64,000 nucleotides of DNA from Planctomycetota bacterium (lineage in GTDB: Bacteria > Planctomycetota > Phycisphaerae > UBA1845 > PWPN01), in contig JAKLEZ010000003.1 of NCBI GenBank assembly GCA_022711465.1, positions 310,001-374,000 of the forward strand. Direction: 5' to 3'. Position 1 is the first letter of the stretch. Each line of letters opens with the position of its first letter. Of this stretch, positions 1 through 8,736 are shown piece after piece. A program made the translations under genes and the position numbers. The notes beneath the pieces were generated by a model that worked only from the letters and a program-made list of their open reading frames with translations, had not been told where the DNA came from and searched no databases.

Positions 1-1196
1 GTATCCATATGCGGGGTCCGCACCCGCAGTCGGTCGAAGTACTTGCGGGTGAGGAGGCGCTCGGACTTCGTCCTCACCACCCCCAACCGGCTCAACCGAT
101 CGAGGATCGGCAGGCTCAGGTTCGCCCGCCCGCCCATACTCAGCACCAAGCCCTGGGTCTTCCGATCTTCAGGCAGGTAGCCAATTCCGAGGGCCATCGC
201 TTGGCGAGGCGAGCGAACCACACATGCCCGACCGTCAATGAAGATCTTGCCGCTCGACTTGGGGTCCAGGCCGAAGATGGCCTGGGCGATCTCGCTGCGT
301 CCCGCCCCGACCAGGCCGGCCAGGCCGACCACCTCTCCGGCCCGCACGCTGAAGGAGACACCCCCGAACTTGCCGGGAGAGGTGAGGTTCTCAACCCGAA
401 GCCGCTCGCTGCCGGGTGAAGCCGCGAGGTGCTCGGGGAAATAGTCCTTCACCGGCCGCCCGATCATCAGCTGCACGATTCGCTCCATGCTCATGCCGGC
501 CACCGGCGCGGTTTCGATGTGCTGCCCGTCACGTAGCACGGTCACCGAGTCACACAGCCGGAAGATCTCCTCCAAACGGTGGGACACGTAGATCAGGGTG
601 GCCCCGCGCCGCTTGAGTCGGTCGACCAGCTGGAAGAGGCGCTCAACCTCGGCCGTCGCCAACGAGCTGGTGGGCTCGTCCATCACGATGATACGGGCCC
701 CCGTGCCTACGGCCGCCGCGATCTGGACCATCTGTTCCTGGCCGGTGGAGAGGGAGGCGATCGGCAGATCAACCTCGATGTCGGCCCCGATTTCGGCGAG
801 CATGGCCCGGGCGCGGCGGCGCATTTCCGGGCGGTTGAGCAGCCCGAACCGCGTGGGGAGGCTGCCGAGGCAGAGATTCTCCGCGACGGTCAGGTTCGGA
901 CAGAAGCACAGCTCCTGGTGGACCATGCCGACGCCGGCCCGGACGGCGTCCAGGGGCGAGGCAAACCGTACCGGCTTCTCGTCGAGGTACAGCGTGCCTT
1001 CGTTGGGGAGATGAATCCCGGCGACGATCTTGCCCAGGGTGGACTTGCCCGCCCCGTTCTCACCGAGGAGAGCGTGGCAGTGCCCGGCCTGGATCTGGAA
1101 GCTCACCTGCCTGAGGGCGGTGACCCCGGCAAAGAACTTGGAGATGCCGTCGAACCGGAGGATCGGGAGGCTAGCGGCGTTTTGAACCTGGGGCAT
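1..1196 (-). CDS. Sugar ABC importer ATP-binding subunit (RbsA/MglA class), 3' end cut by window edge
   Basis: Cytoplasmic ATPase of a ribose/galactose-type sugar importer, built from two nucleotide-binding domains. I translated the minus strand by eye. The first domain has Walker A GENGAGKST (about residues 45-53), the signature variant LSTGQEQM, Walker B IIVMDEPTSSL and the switch segment YVSHRLEEI. A second, degenerate domain follows with GLVGAGRSE and the family motif GYLPEDRKTQGL. About 398 codons are visible of a family usually near 500, and the frame is still open at base 1, so the C-terminus is missing. The ATG at 1196 is preceded by GGAAGG at 4-base spacing. It overlaps the end of the upstream HhH gene by 26 bases. 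The permease and binding protein must lie outside the window. The sugar cannot be deduced. Confidence 0.93.
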   Translation of the reverse strand, partial: MPQVQNAASLPILRFDGISKFFAGVTALRQVSFQIQAGHCHALLGENGAGKSTLGKIVAGIHLPNEGTLYLDEKPVRFASPLDAVRAGVGMVHQELCFCPNLTVAENLCLGSLPTRFGLLNRPEMRRRARAMLAEIGADIEVDLPIASLSTGQEQMVQIAAAVGTGARIIVMDEPTSSLATAEVERLFQLVDRLKRRGATLIYVSHRLEEIFRLCDSVTVLRDGQHIETAPVAGMSMERIVQLMIGRPVKDYFPEHLAASPGSERLRVENLTSPGKFGGVSFSVRAGEVVGLAGLVGAGRSEIAQAIFGLDPKSSGKIFIDGRACVVRSPRQAMALGIGYLPEDRKTQGLVLSMGGRANLSLPILDRLSRLGVVRTKSERLLTRKYFDRLRVRTPHMD

Positions 1197-1443
1197 GTGT
1201 GTCCTTCCAACTCCACCACTTGAGCAGCCGGGGCTCGTGCCGGTCGCGACTCGCAAAGTAAACCGCACATCGGAAGACATAGAGCACGCAGCGATCAATG
1301 GGCGCCCCCCGCAGCCGACAGAGGCGGCGGTACATCTCCTCGGGATCCTGCCCGCGAAGATCGCGCACTCGCTCGTATCCGAGTTGAATGAGACCCTCGG
1401 CCATGCGCGGGCCGACGCCCGGGATCGTCCGTAAGTCGTGCAT
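1171..1443 (-). CDS. Small helix-hairpin-helix protein (Cdd1/pathogenicity-locus type)
   Basis: A 90-residue protein opening with the helix-hairpin-helix signature LRTIPGVGPRMAEGLIQLGY, followed by VRDLRGQDPEEMYRRLC and a Cys/Tyr-rich tail. This matches the small Cdd1 ('pathogenicity locus') family, which has HhH folds and no firmly established function. DNA binding is a reasonable guess only. Start ATG is at 1443. Its last 26 bases overlap the start of the sugar ABC ATPase on the same strand, so the two are probably co-transcribed, though no functional link is evident. Confidence 0.8.
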   Translation of the reverse strand: MHDLRTIPGVGPRMAEGLIQLGYERVRDLRGQDPEEMYRRLCRLRGAPIDRCVLYVFRCAVYFASRDRHEPRLLKWWSWKDTHAPGSKRR

Positions 1444-1631
1444 CTATCGCACATGGTAGCGCGAAGGGCAGGCTTGTACAAGCGGTGCCGGTTGCGGTAC
1501 GCTGGTAATCACTTACCTTGGAATGGCAGGGCCCGGCCCGATGCGGCCCGGCGTCTCGGAGGCCTTGGCCGCAGGTTGGATCTCCGCTGCCGGTATGTCC
1601 TCCAGGTCAGGGAGCGGTAATCGTTGTGGCC

Positions 1632-3017
1632 ATGGAAACGCACCAACAGGAAGGGAATGCCAGTTACGTTTTCCTTCTGGTCGTCGTGGCGGCCATGGGG
1701 GGGTTGCTGTTCGGATATGATACCGCCGTCATCTCCGGTGCGATTGGCTTCCTGCAGCAGCACTTCGAACTAGATGAGCTGCAGAAGGGATGGGCGGCAT
1801 CCTGTGCCTTGGTGGGCTGCATTCTGGGGGCGGCCGGCGCCGGCGTGCTGAGCGATTGGGCGGGTCGCAAGAAAGTGATGCTCCTGGCCGCGGGACTGTT
1901 CTCGGTTTCAGCCATCGGGGCGGCGATCCCGGTGGACCTGACGACCTTCGTGGTGGCGCGGGTGTTGGGCGGCATCGGCATCGGCGTCGCCTCGATGACC
2001 TCGCCTCTTTACATCGCGGAGATCTCCCCGGCTCGCGCTCGCGGCCGGCTGGTTTCCGTGAACCAGTTCGCGATCATCTCCGGCATGCTGGTGGTGTATT
2101 TCGTGAATACGCTGATCGCCCGGAGCGGAGATGAGCACTGGAACATCACCCAGGGCTGGCGGTGGATGTTTGCGTCCGGTCTGGCACCGGCGGTGGTCTT
2201 TGGCCTGCTGGTGCTGCTCATTCCCGAGAGCCCGCGCTGGCTCACGAAACGAGGCCGGTCAGAGGAGGCCCTGGCGGTGCTGACCCGCGTGGGTGGTACG
2301 GATCGTGCCCGCGCGGAGTTGGCCGAGATCAAGGACGCGATCGCCCATGAGGGCAGCGCCGTCGCCCTTCTGCTTCGCCCGGAGGTTCGAGCCCCGCTGG
2401 TGATCGGGGTCGTCCTGGCGGTGCTTCAACAGGTCACCGGCATCAATGTCGTGCTCTACTACGCGCCGGAGATCTTCAAAAGCGCCGGCATGGAGACGTC
2501 GACGGCTCTTAATAACACGGTGATTGTCGGCGTCGTCAACCTGGCGTTCACGGTGGTGGCCATCTGGGTCGTGGACCGAGTGGGGCGCCGGCCGCTGCTG
2601 CTGGCCACTTCGATCGGCATGGGAGTGTCTCTCACCTTGCTCGGGGGGGCATTCGTTCTCGGCAGGCTCAAAGGCCCGGGGGTCCTGGTCTTCGTGCTGA
2701 GCTACGTGGCCTCGTTCGCGGTGGCGATGGGGCCGGTGGTCTGGGTGGTGATGTCGGAGATCTTCCCGACGCGAATTCGCGGCGTGGCCATGTCCATCGC
2801 GACCGTGTGCCTGTGGGTGTCGTGCTTCGCGGTGTCGCAGTTCTTCCCGCTCATGCTTGCGTGGCTGGCGGGGTATGTGTTCTTCGTGTACGCGGCCATG
2901 TGCGCCGTGGCTGTCATGTTCGTGCTGCTGTACGTTCCAGAGACGAAGGGCAAGTCGCTGGAGCAGATTGAACGCGGCTGGGTGCCTCGGTCGGGGCCTG
3001 AGGTGACCGTGGAATGA
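1632..3017 (+). CDS. MFS sugar porter (sugar:H+ symporter type)
   Basis: Twelve-helix inner-membrane sugar transporter of the sugar porter family. Family motifs are all present: DWAGRKK in loop 2-3, PESPRWL before the central loop, QQVTGINVVLYYAPEIF in helix 7, DRVGRRP, and the terminal PETKGKSLEQIE. With the ATG at 1632 it has 461 residues, normal for the family. A GTG at 1626 is better spaced from GGGAG (1610-1614) and may be the real start. The frame runs further upstream to 1518, but those residues do not look like a porter. The stop overlaps the next start (ATGA at 3014-3017), so transport is translationally coupled to the kinase behind it. Substrate unknown; a hexose or pentose is likely. 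Confidence 0.93.
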   Translation: METHQQEGNASYVFLLVVVAAMGGLLFGYDTAVISGAIGFLQQHFELDELQKGWAASCALVGCILGAAGAGVLSDWAGRKKVMLLAAGLFSVSAIGAAIPVDLTTFVVARVLGGIGIGVASMTSPLYIAEISPARARGRLVSVNQFAIISGMLVVYFVNTLIARSGDEHWNITQGWRWMFASGLAPAVVFGLLVLLIPESPRWLTKRGRSEEALAVLTRVGGTDRARAELAEIKDAIAHEGSAVALLLRPEVRAPLVIGVVLAVLQQVTGINVVLYYAPEIFKSAGMETSTALNNTVIVGVVNLAFTVVAIWVVDRVGRRPLLLATSIGMGVSLTLLGGAFVLGRLKGPGVLVFVLSYVASFAVAMGPVVWVVMSEIFPTRIRGVAMSIATVCLWVSCFAVSQFFPLMLAWLAGYVFFVYAAMCAVAVMFVLLYVPETKGKSLEQIERGWVPRSGPEVTVE

Positions 3018-6000
3018 CCGCGCTGTCCACAAGCCATTCGGAGCGCCAACCCTTCCTGGAGGCGCTTGAGCAACTGGGCCCGCACGACCATCTCTGTCTG
3101 ATCTACGAGACGCAGGAGGAGCAGTTCGGGGCGGCGATTCCGTTCATCCGCATGGGGATCGAGCGCCACGAGAAGTGCATTTACATCGCCGATGAAAACA
3201 GCACCGAGGCCGTGCTGGCCGCGATGCGGGCCGAAGGAATCGCTGTCGATGCGGCCACGCGGTCCGGCGCCTTGGTGCTGGCTACCCGCCAGGAGACGTA
3301 CCTCCGCGAAGGTGACTTCGACCCCGACCGGATGACGGCTTTCCTGGCGGAGGCGACCCGGGCCGCCTTGTCCGAGGGCTACACCGCCCTCCGCGTCACC
3401 GGCGAGATGACCTGGGTGCTGGCCGGCGATGTCGGTTCGGAGCGCCTGATCGAGTATGAGGCGAAGTTGAACCGCCTCTTCCCCGTCGAACCGTGCCTGG
3501 CCATCTGCCAGTACAGCCGCTGGAAGTTCCCGGCAAACGTGATCGCCGGCGTCATTCGGACCCATCCCCTGGTCGTCTACCGCGAGACGGTGTGCCGCAA
3601 CGCCTATTACGTCCCTCCCGAGGAGTTCCTGGGCGAGCGGGGAACCGAGTGGGAGATCGAGCGGCTGTTGAACAGCATCCGCGATCGCGAAGCCGCGGAG
3701 ATGGAGTTGAGCCGTACCAAGCTCGAGCTCGAGGAAAGAGTGGCCCAGCGCACGGCGGAGCTGCGCGAGGCCAACCAGCAGCTGCGGCACGAAATCGTCA
3801 ATCGCACCCAGGTCGAGTCCGCGCTCCGCGACAGCAAGGAGCTGCTGGAGGCCATCTTCGCCCATACCCACCAGGCCATCGCTTACCTCGATGTGGACCT
3901 GAAGCTGGTGCGGGTGAACGAGACATTTGCCGAGATTGGCGGACACGAACCGGACTACTTCATCGGCAGGAGTCTGTTCGATTTCTTCCCTGACCCACAG
4001 AGCGCCGAGCTTTTTCGCCGGGTCGCCGAGACCGGCGAACCTTACGCCGCCTCGGCCTCTCCGTATGTCTTCGCAGACCACCCCGAGCGGGGTACCACCT
4101 ACTGGGATTGGACGTTGACGCCGATCCGCAATCCCGCCGCGAAGGTGGTAGGGCTCGTTCTCTGCGTACTCGAGGTGACCGCCCACAAGCTCGCCGAACT
4201 CCACCTCGTGGATATGGAGCGGGATGTGAAGGCCCTGGTCAGCGCCCCGACGGACGTGGCCATGCTCCTGGACGCCCGCGGTACCATCCTCGAGGCCAAC
4301 GAGACCATCTGCCGGCGGCTCGGCCTGGAACGAGGCAAGGTCGTGGGGGCCTGCTTGTGGGACCTGGTCACCGCCCCGATGGCCGCCGACTGGGGCCGGT
4401 GGGTGGAGGAGGTCTGCAGATCCGGCCGGCCGGTTCGGTTTGAGGACGACCGTCAGGGCATATGGTACGACAATGTCCTGTGGCCGATCCGCGAGCCCTC
4501 CGGGCAGGTCGTGCGGGTGGCGCTCCTGGGCCGCGATATCACCGAGCGACGACGAGTGGAACTGGAGATCCGGCGGCTGTCGAGCTTCCCGCAAGAGGAC
4601 CCCTCTCCTGTGATGGAACTGGGACCCACCGGGGACATCACCTATCAGAATCCGGCCTGCGGGAGATACCTGGTGCATCTGGGGCTGCCGCTCGACAAGC
4701 CGGAGCTACTGCTGCCGACCGGCTTCCGCGACTTCGTCCGACAGTGCCTCGGCGAGCACCGCGATGTCGTGGTGCGAGAGCAGACGGTGAAAGACGTCAG
4801 CCTGAGCTGGTCGTTCCACCCTTTGCTGGGCCATGATCTGGTTCACGCCCACGGACAGGACGTGACCGACCGCAAGCGGGCGGAGCGGACGCTCAGCAAC
4901 GCGCGCGACGAGCTCGAGCGGCGCGTCCTGGCCCGAACTGCGGATCTGGAGGAAGCCAACCGTCTGCTGCGGATGGAGATCGCCGAGCGCCGCAAGGTCG
5001 AGGAGGCCCTGGAGGAAAGCCAGGAACGCTACCAGGTCATGCTGGCTTCGGTCAGCTCCTATCGGTACGCGGTCGATACGCGCGACGGCGTGGCGATCCG
5101 GACCGAGCACGGGGCGGGTTGCGCGGCCGTCACCGGCTACACCCCGGGAGACTATGCCCGCGATCCGCATCTGTGGTTCACAATGGTCCATCCCGAAGAT
5201 CGCCCTGCCGTCCGCGACCACGTGAATCGACTGTTGAACGGCGAGGACGTCCCTCCCATCGAGCACCGGATCATCCATCGGGGGGGGGCCGTGCGCTGGA
5301 TCCGCGACACCATGGTGCCCCACCGCGACGCCGAGGGACGGATGGTCCACTACGATGGAATCGTCGAAGACATCACCGAACGCAAGCAAGTCGAGCAGGA
5401 CCGGGAGGCGACGCTCTCGCTGCTGGAAGCCACACTGGAGTCCACCGGGGACGGTATCCTGGTCGTCGATCCCAACGGCCGAATCCGGCTGGCCAACAAG
5501 AGGTTTCTGGTCCTCTGGGGAGTCAGCCCCGGATCACCCCCGGCCCAGAACCTCGCCGCCTTCCTCGAACATGCCGGGCGGGAAGTCAGCGAACCCGGGG
5601 CGTTCATGGCCCGGATGAGCGAGGTGAACGAGCGCTCGGTCCAGGATGATCGCGGGGTGGTGGAAACCGTCGACGGGCGGGTCTTCGAGTGCTCCTGCCT
5701 CCCCCAGTACATCGGCCGGCGGCGGGCCGGCTGGGTCTGGAGCTTCCGCGATGTCACCGACCGGACCCGGGCCGAGCGGGAAGTGGCCCGCCATCGGGCC
5801 AATCTGGAAGACCTCGTCGAGAAGCGAACGATGGAGCTCGAAACCTCCCGAGAGCAGCTCGCGCGGGCGGAGCAGCTGGCGTCGATCGGCACGCTGGCCG
5901 CGGGAATCGCCCACGAGATCAACAACCCGGTGGGCATGATGCTGCTGGCAGCCCAGGCGGCGATGCGCTATCGCAGCCATCCCGGCGGACAGGAACTCAT

Positions 6001-6586
6001 CGAGCAGTCACTGAACCGCATCGTGAGCAACGCCCGGCGGTGCGGACAGATCGTGCGCGGCGTCCTCCAGTTCGCCCGGCAGGAGCCGACCGAGAAGTGG
6101 TCGGCCAGCCTCAACCTGGCGGTCACCGCAGCGTGCCAGGCGGTGTCGGATTACGCCCGGGATCGCGACACGGCCCTGGAGACCGAGTTGGCCGCGGATC
6201 TGCCCAATGCCATCATCAATCCCATGCAGATCGAGCAGGTCGTGGTGAACCTGGTGAAGAACGCCGTCGAGGCGGGAGGGGCGGGCGGGCGGGTCAGCAT
6301 CCGAACCGCCCGCGGATCCCTCGGCGCTCGACTCGTCGTGCAGGATTGGGGTCGGGGCATGACCGACGACCAACTCAAGCATCTCTTCGATCCATTCTAT
6401 ACCACACGCCAACACCGCGGCGGGACCGGCTTGGGTTTGAGTATCGTGCACGGTATCATCACCGAGCACGGCGGTGTGATCGCAGTGGACAGCCGACCGG
6501 GTCGCGGCACGACGTTCACCATCGATCTGCCCTGCGCGGCGGTCGTGCAGACGGAGATTGCCCGTGGCGAAAGTCCTGATCGTTGA
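3014..6586 (+). CDS. MEDS/multi-PAS sensor histidine kinase
   Basis: A 1190-residue soluble sensor kinase with no membrane segment. In order: MEDS domain (about 10-195, starting near GPHDHLCLIYETQEEQ), coiled coil (about 215-270), PAS 1 (about 275-390), PAS 2 (about 400-515), a degenerate PAS 3 (about 525-625), a second coiled coil with EERVAQ-like heptads, PAS 4 (about 685-800, with VHPEDRPAVRDHV), PAS 5 (about 805-920), a HisKA dimerisation helix with phospho-acceptor His near residue 967 in AAGIAHEINNP, and an HATPase domain with N-box VVNLVKNAVEAG, DWGRGM and GGTGLGLSI. MEDS domains were described in DcmR-type regulators of methanogens and methylotrophs and may bind small C1 or hydrocarbon ligands. 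Here the gene is coupled to a sugar porter upstream and a receiver protein downstream. The ligand is unknown. Confidence 0.93.
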   Translation: MTALSTSHSERQPFLEALEQLGPHDHLCLIYETQEEQFGAAIPFIRMGIERHEKCIYIADENSTEAVLAAMRAEGIAVDAATRSGALVLATRQETYLREGDFDPDRMTAFLAEATRAALSEGYTALRVTGEMTWVLAGDVGSERLIEYEAKLNRLFPVEPCLAICQYSRWKFPANVIAGVIRTHPLVVYRETVCRNAYYVPPEEFLGERGTEWEIERLLNSIRDREAAEMELSRTKLELEERVAQRTAELREANQQLRHEIVNRTQVESALRDSKELLEAIFAHTHQAIAYLDVDLKLVRVNETFAEIGGHEPDYFIGRSLFDFFPDPQSAELFRRVAETGEPYAASASPYVFADHPERGTTYWDWTLTPIRNPAAKVVGLVLCVLEVTAHKLAELHLVDMERDVKALVSAPTDVAMLLDARGTILEANETICRRLGLERGKVVGACLWDLVTAPMAADWGRWVEEVCRSGRPVRFEDDRQGIWYDNVLWPIREPSGQVVRVALLGRDITERRRVELEIRRLSSFPQEDPSPVMELGPTGDITYQNPACGRYLVHLGLPLDKPELLLPTGFRDFVRQCLGEHRDVVVREQTVKDVSLSWSFHPLLGHDLVHAHGQDVTDRKRAERTLSNARDELERRVLARTADLEEANRLLRMEIAERRKVEEALEESQERYQVMLASVSSYRYAVDTRDGVAIRTEHGAGCAAVTGYTPGDYARDPHLWFTMVHPEDRPAVRDHVNRLLNGEDVPPIEHRIIHRGGAVRWIRDTMVPHRDAEGRMVHYDGIVEDITERKQVEQDREATLSLLEATLESTGDGILVVDPNGRIRLANKRFLVLWGVSPGSPPAQNLAAFLEHAGREVSEPGAFMARMSEVNERSVQDDRGVVETVDGRVFECSCLPQYIGRRRAGWVWSFRDVTDRTRAEREVARHRANLEDLVEKRTMELETSREQLARAEQLASIGTLAAGIAHEINNPVGMMLLAAQAAMRYRSHPGGQELIEQSLNRIVSNARRCGQIVRGVLQFARQEPTEKWSASLNLAVTAACQAVSDYARDRDTALETELAADLPNAIINPMQIEQVVVNLVKNAVEAGGAGGRVSIRTARGSLGARLVVQDWGRGMTDDQLKHLFDPFYTTRQHRGGTGLGLSIVHGIITEHGGVIAVDSRPGRGTTFTIDLPCAAVVQTEIARGESPDR

Positions 6587-7634
6587 CGATGAACGCGATT
6601 ACCGCGAGCAACTGGAAATCATCCTCTCGCACGCGGGCTACCAGACCCGCAGCGCCGGCACCGGACGCGAGGCGATCGATATCGGCGCCCGATTCCGCCC
6701 CGATGTGCTGGTCGCCGATTGGATGCTGAAGGATGCCATCCACGGATTGCACGTGTCCGCGGCCCTACGCGTGGTCTGGGCAAGCCTGCGGACCATCCTG
6801 ATCACCGGCTTCGCCTCCAACGATCTGCGGTCGGAAGCAAACAAGGCCGGCTTGTACGGCTTCGTGGAGAAACCCTTCGAGCTGGACGAGATCGTTGACG
6901 CCGTCCGCCAGGCAGTCGAGGCTCCGGAACGTGCGGTGACCGTTCCCCCCGTCGGCGTCCTGGAGGTCGACCCGACCGGATCAATCGTCTACGCGAACCG
7001 GCGAGCCCGGGAGCTCTTCCTGGACATCGACGCGGGCGTCGAAGCGGCCAGCCTGGCGGCCGTGTTCGGCGAGCAGAGCGTGCCCGATCTCGACGCGGCC
7101 ATCGAGCGCTGGGTGGTCGCATGCCCCCGGTCCAGGCGACGCCTCAACTGGCACCTCCGCTCGCAAAGCCCCCGCGGCTCCGGAACCCGGCTGGTGGTGG
7201 TGCTCCTGCCCGAAGACCCCCATCACCTCGGCAACCAGCTGGTCCAGATCCTGCTCGAGATCAAGGATGACCAGCAGAAACGGTGGCCGTTCAAGGGCCG
7301 GGTGCTGGCGATCGATGACGACCGCTTGATCCGGCAGCTTCTCCATTCCGTGCTCGAAGCCGCTGGCGCCGGGGGATATGTGGCCGAGACCGGGGCTGAA
7401 GCCGTCCGCCTCCTGGAGACCGACCAGGGCATTCGCTATGTGGTGATCGATTACGAGATGCCCGGCGTCGACCTGCCCGGACTCGTGCAGAAGATGAAGA
7501 GCATCCGGCCCGAGCTGGAGCTGATCGGTAACAGCGCGACCGAGCGGCGGGCCGAATTCCATGCCCTGGGGATCGATCGGTTCATCTTCAAACCCTGGCG
7601 GCTCGGAGACCTGGTCGCCGTCCTGGAGCAGTAG
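6564..7634 (+). CDS. Response regulator with two receiver domains and no DNA-binding output
   Basis: About 356 residues. The N-terminal receiver has the acidic pair VDDERD, phospho-acceptor Asp in VLVADWML (about residue 52) and the conserved Lys in FVEKPFE. A PAS-like middle follows (GVLEVDPTGSIVYANRRAR). A second receiver starts at VLAIDDDRL with its acceptor in VVIDYEMPG and Lys in FIFKPW. There is no HTH or enzymatic output, so it probably relays phosphate or acts by protein contact. The GTG at 6564 is preferred because GGAG (6553-6556) sits 7 bases upstream; a TTG at 6558 is the alternative. It overlaps the kinase by 23 bases and is surely its partner. Confidence 0.9.
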   Translation: MAKVLIVDDERDYREQLEIILSHAGYQTRSAGTGREAIDIGARFRPDVLVADWMLKDAIHGLHVSAALRVVWASLRTILITGFASNDLRSEANKAGLYGFVEKPFELDEIVDAVRQAVEAPERAVTVPPVGVLEVDPTGSIVYANRRARELFLDIDAGVEAASLAAVFGEQSVPDLDAAIERWVVACPRSRRRLNWHLRSQSPRGSGTRLVVVLLPEDPHHLGNQLVQILLEIKDDQQKRWPFKGRVLAIDDDRLIRQLLHSVLEAAGAGGYVAETGAEAVRLLETDQGIRYVVIDYEMPGVDLPGLVQKMKSIRPELELIGNSATERRAEFHALGIDRFIFKPWRLGDLVAVLEQ

Positions 7635-7652
7635 GACCCAGGAGCAGGCAGC

Positions 7653-7976
7653 ATGACCGAGTGGTGGACACGATACCTGGAACGTCATCAGCATGTGGCA
7701 TCGCGGATTCTGCACGCGATCGGTGTTCCCATGACCCTCGCCGCCCTGGTCCTGGCCGGTGTGCAGCTCGCCCAGTGGCGCTGGGACCTGTGGTGGCGAC
7801 CGGCTACGCTGCTCGGGCTGGGCTATCTGCTGCAGTACGTCGGCCATCGGATCGAAGGCAACGACATGGGCGAGGTCGTGCTGGTCAAGAAGTGGCTCGG
7901 CAGGCCCTACGTGGCGGTGTCGCCGCGCTTCGAGCGCCGGCCCGGCCTCACTCCTCAATCCACCCCCAGATCCTGA
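7653..7976 (+). CDS. Mpo1-like (DUF962) membrane protein
   Basis: A 107-residue protein of the DUF962/Mpo1-like family, related to the yeast 2-hydroxy-fatty-acid dioxygenase Mpo1. Conserved features are seen: RYLERHQHVASRILHAIGVP, two hydrophobic helices, then the histidine and acid motif GHRIEGNDMGE. Members are small integral membrane proteins, and the histidines may bind iron. AGGAG lies in the spacer after the response regulator, 18 bases from that stop, so it looks like the last gene of the sugar porter/kinase/regulator operon. Its 3' end overlaps the convergent pseudopilin gene by 29 bases. Enzymatic activity of bacterial members is not established. Confidence 0.85.
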   Translation: MTEWWTRYLERHQHVASRILHAIGVPMTLAALVLAGVQLAQWRWDLWWRPATLLGLGYLLQYVGHRIEGNDMGEVVLVKKWLGRPYVAVSPRFERRPGLTPQSTPRS

Positions 7977-8733
7977 AGAAATCCTTCACGTTCCAGCCCG
8001 GGCCGGACAGCTTGCGCGGATCCATCAAGACCTCGGCTGCATGGAAGTCGAGAAAGCCGACATTGAAACGGTTCTTGCGACCGTGCCAGCCCGTCCCCTG
8101 CGACGCCGCCCGCCCCGCAGGCCACGGCAGGGTGCGCGGATCACCCAGCAGGAAATGGAGGTTGCCCTCTTCGTACATGACGATCGTGGCCGGGTGAAAC
8201 CGCGATTTCTGGCTCTTGCGGGCGAATTCCCCGTGAGTGTTCATGTAGTAGCTGTTGCCGCATATGTGGTAGATGCTCCGACCCATGGTCAGCTCGTAGA
8301 GCGGCGTCCCCTTGTCCGAGGGACATTCGAACACGCCGACCCGGTCCTCGGAGGGAACGCCGGCATACATGAACTTGCTCAACGGGCGGTTGTACCACTC
8401 CACCTGCGGGAAATGCAGCGAGCCGCGGCGTCCACCCCAGATGCAGTTCCCCTCAATGTAGCGGTAGGTCTGGCGGTTGTCGTTGAACTCGAAGATCTTG
8501 TCGGCCGGGCCGATGGGATACCAGTCGCGGTTCTGGCCCATGTACATCCCGGTCGCCGAGCCGATCTGCTGGAGATGCGAAAGGCAGACCACCGTCCGGC
8601 TCTGCTCGCGGGCCCGGGTCAGCGCCGGAATCAGGATGGCAATGAGAAGCGCGATGATGGAAACCACGACCAGGACCTCAATGAGCGTGAAGCCTCGATG
8701 CGGGCGCCGCTGGCATTGGATTGTCCCGCGCAT
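7948..8733 (-). CDS. Type II secretion/pseudopilin-like protein with prepilin methylation site
   Basis: A 261-residue protein. It has a short basic leader, the prepilin peptidase site RGFTLIEV and a hydrophobic helix VVVSIIALLIAILIPAL. The rest is a periplasmic globular part ending in NVGFLDFHAAEVL. That tail is where planctomycetal DUF1559-type pseudopilins carry an H-X9-DG motif, here altered to D-F-H. Planctomycetes encode many such paralogues, often of unknown role in surface structures or secretion. The start is 3 bases from the stop of the FAD reductase upstream, so they are co-transcribed. The two 3' ends (this gene and the Mpo1-like gene) run into each other. Confidence 0.9.
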   Translation of the reverse strand: MRGTIQCQRRPHRGFTLIEVLVVVSIIALLIAILIPALTRAREQSRTVVCLSHLQQIGSATGMYMGQNRDWYPIGPADKIFEFNDNRQTYRYIEGNCIWGGRRGSLHFPQVEWYNRPLSKFMYAGVPSEDRVGVFECPSDKGTPLYELTMGRSIYHICGNSYYMNTHGEFARKSQKSRFHPATIVMYEEGNLHFLLGDPRTLPWPAGRAASQGTGWHGRKNRFNVGFLDFHAAEVLMDPRKLSGPGWNVKDFFRIWGWIEE

Positions 8734-8736
8734 GCC

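Noticed and set aside
2702..4678. 658-codon minus-strand open frame opposite the porter and kinase
   Set aside because: Pro/His/Gly-rich with no domain; a GC-driven shadow of two clear plus-strand genes.
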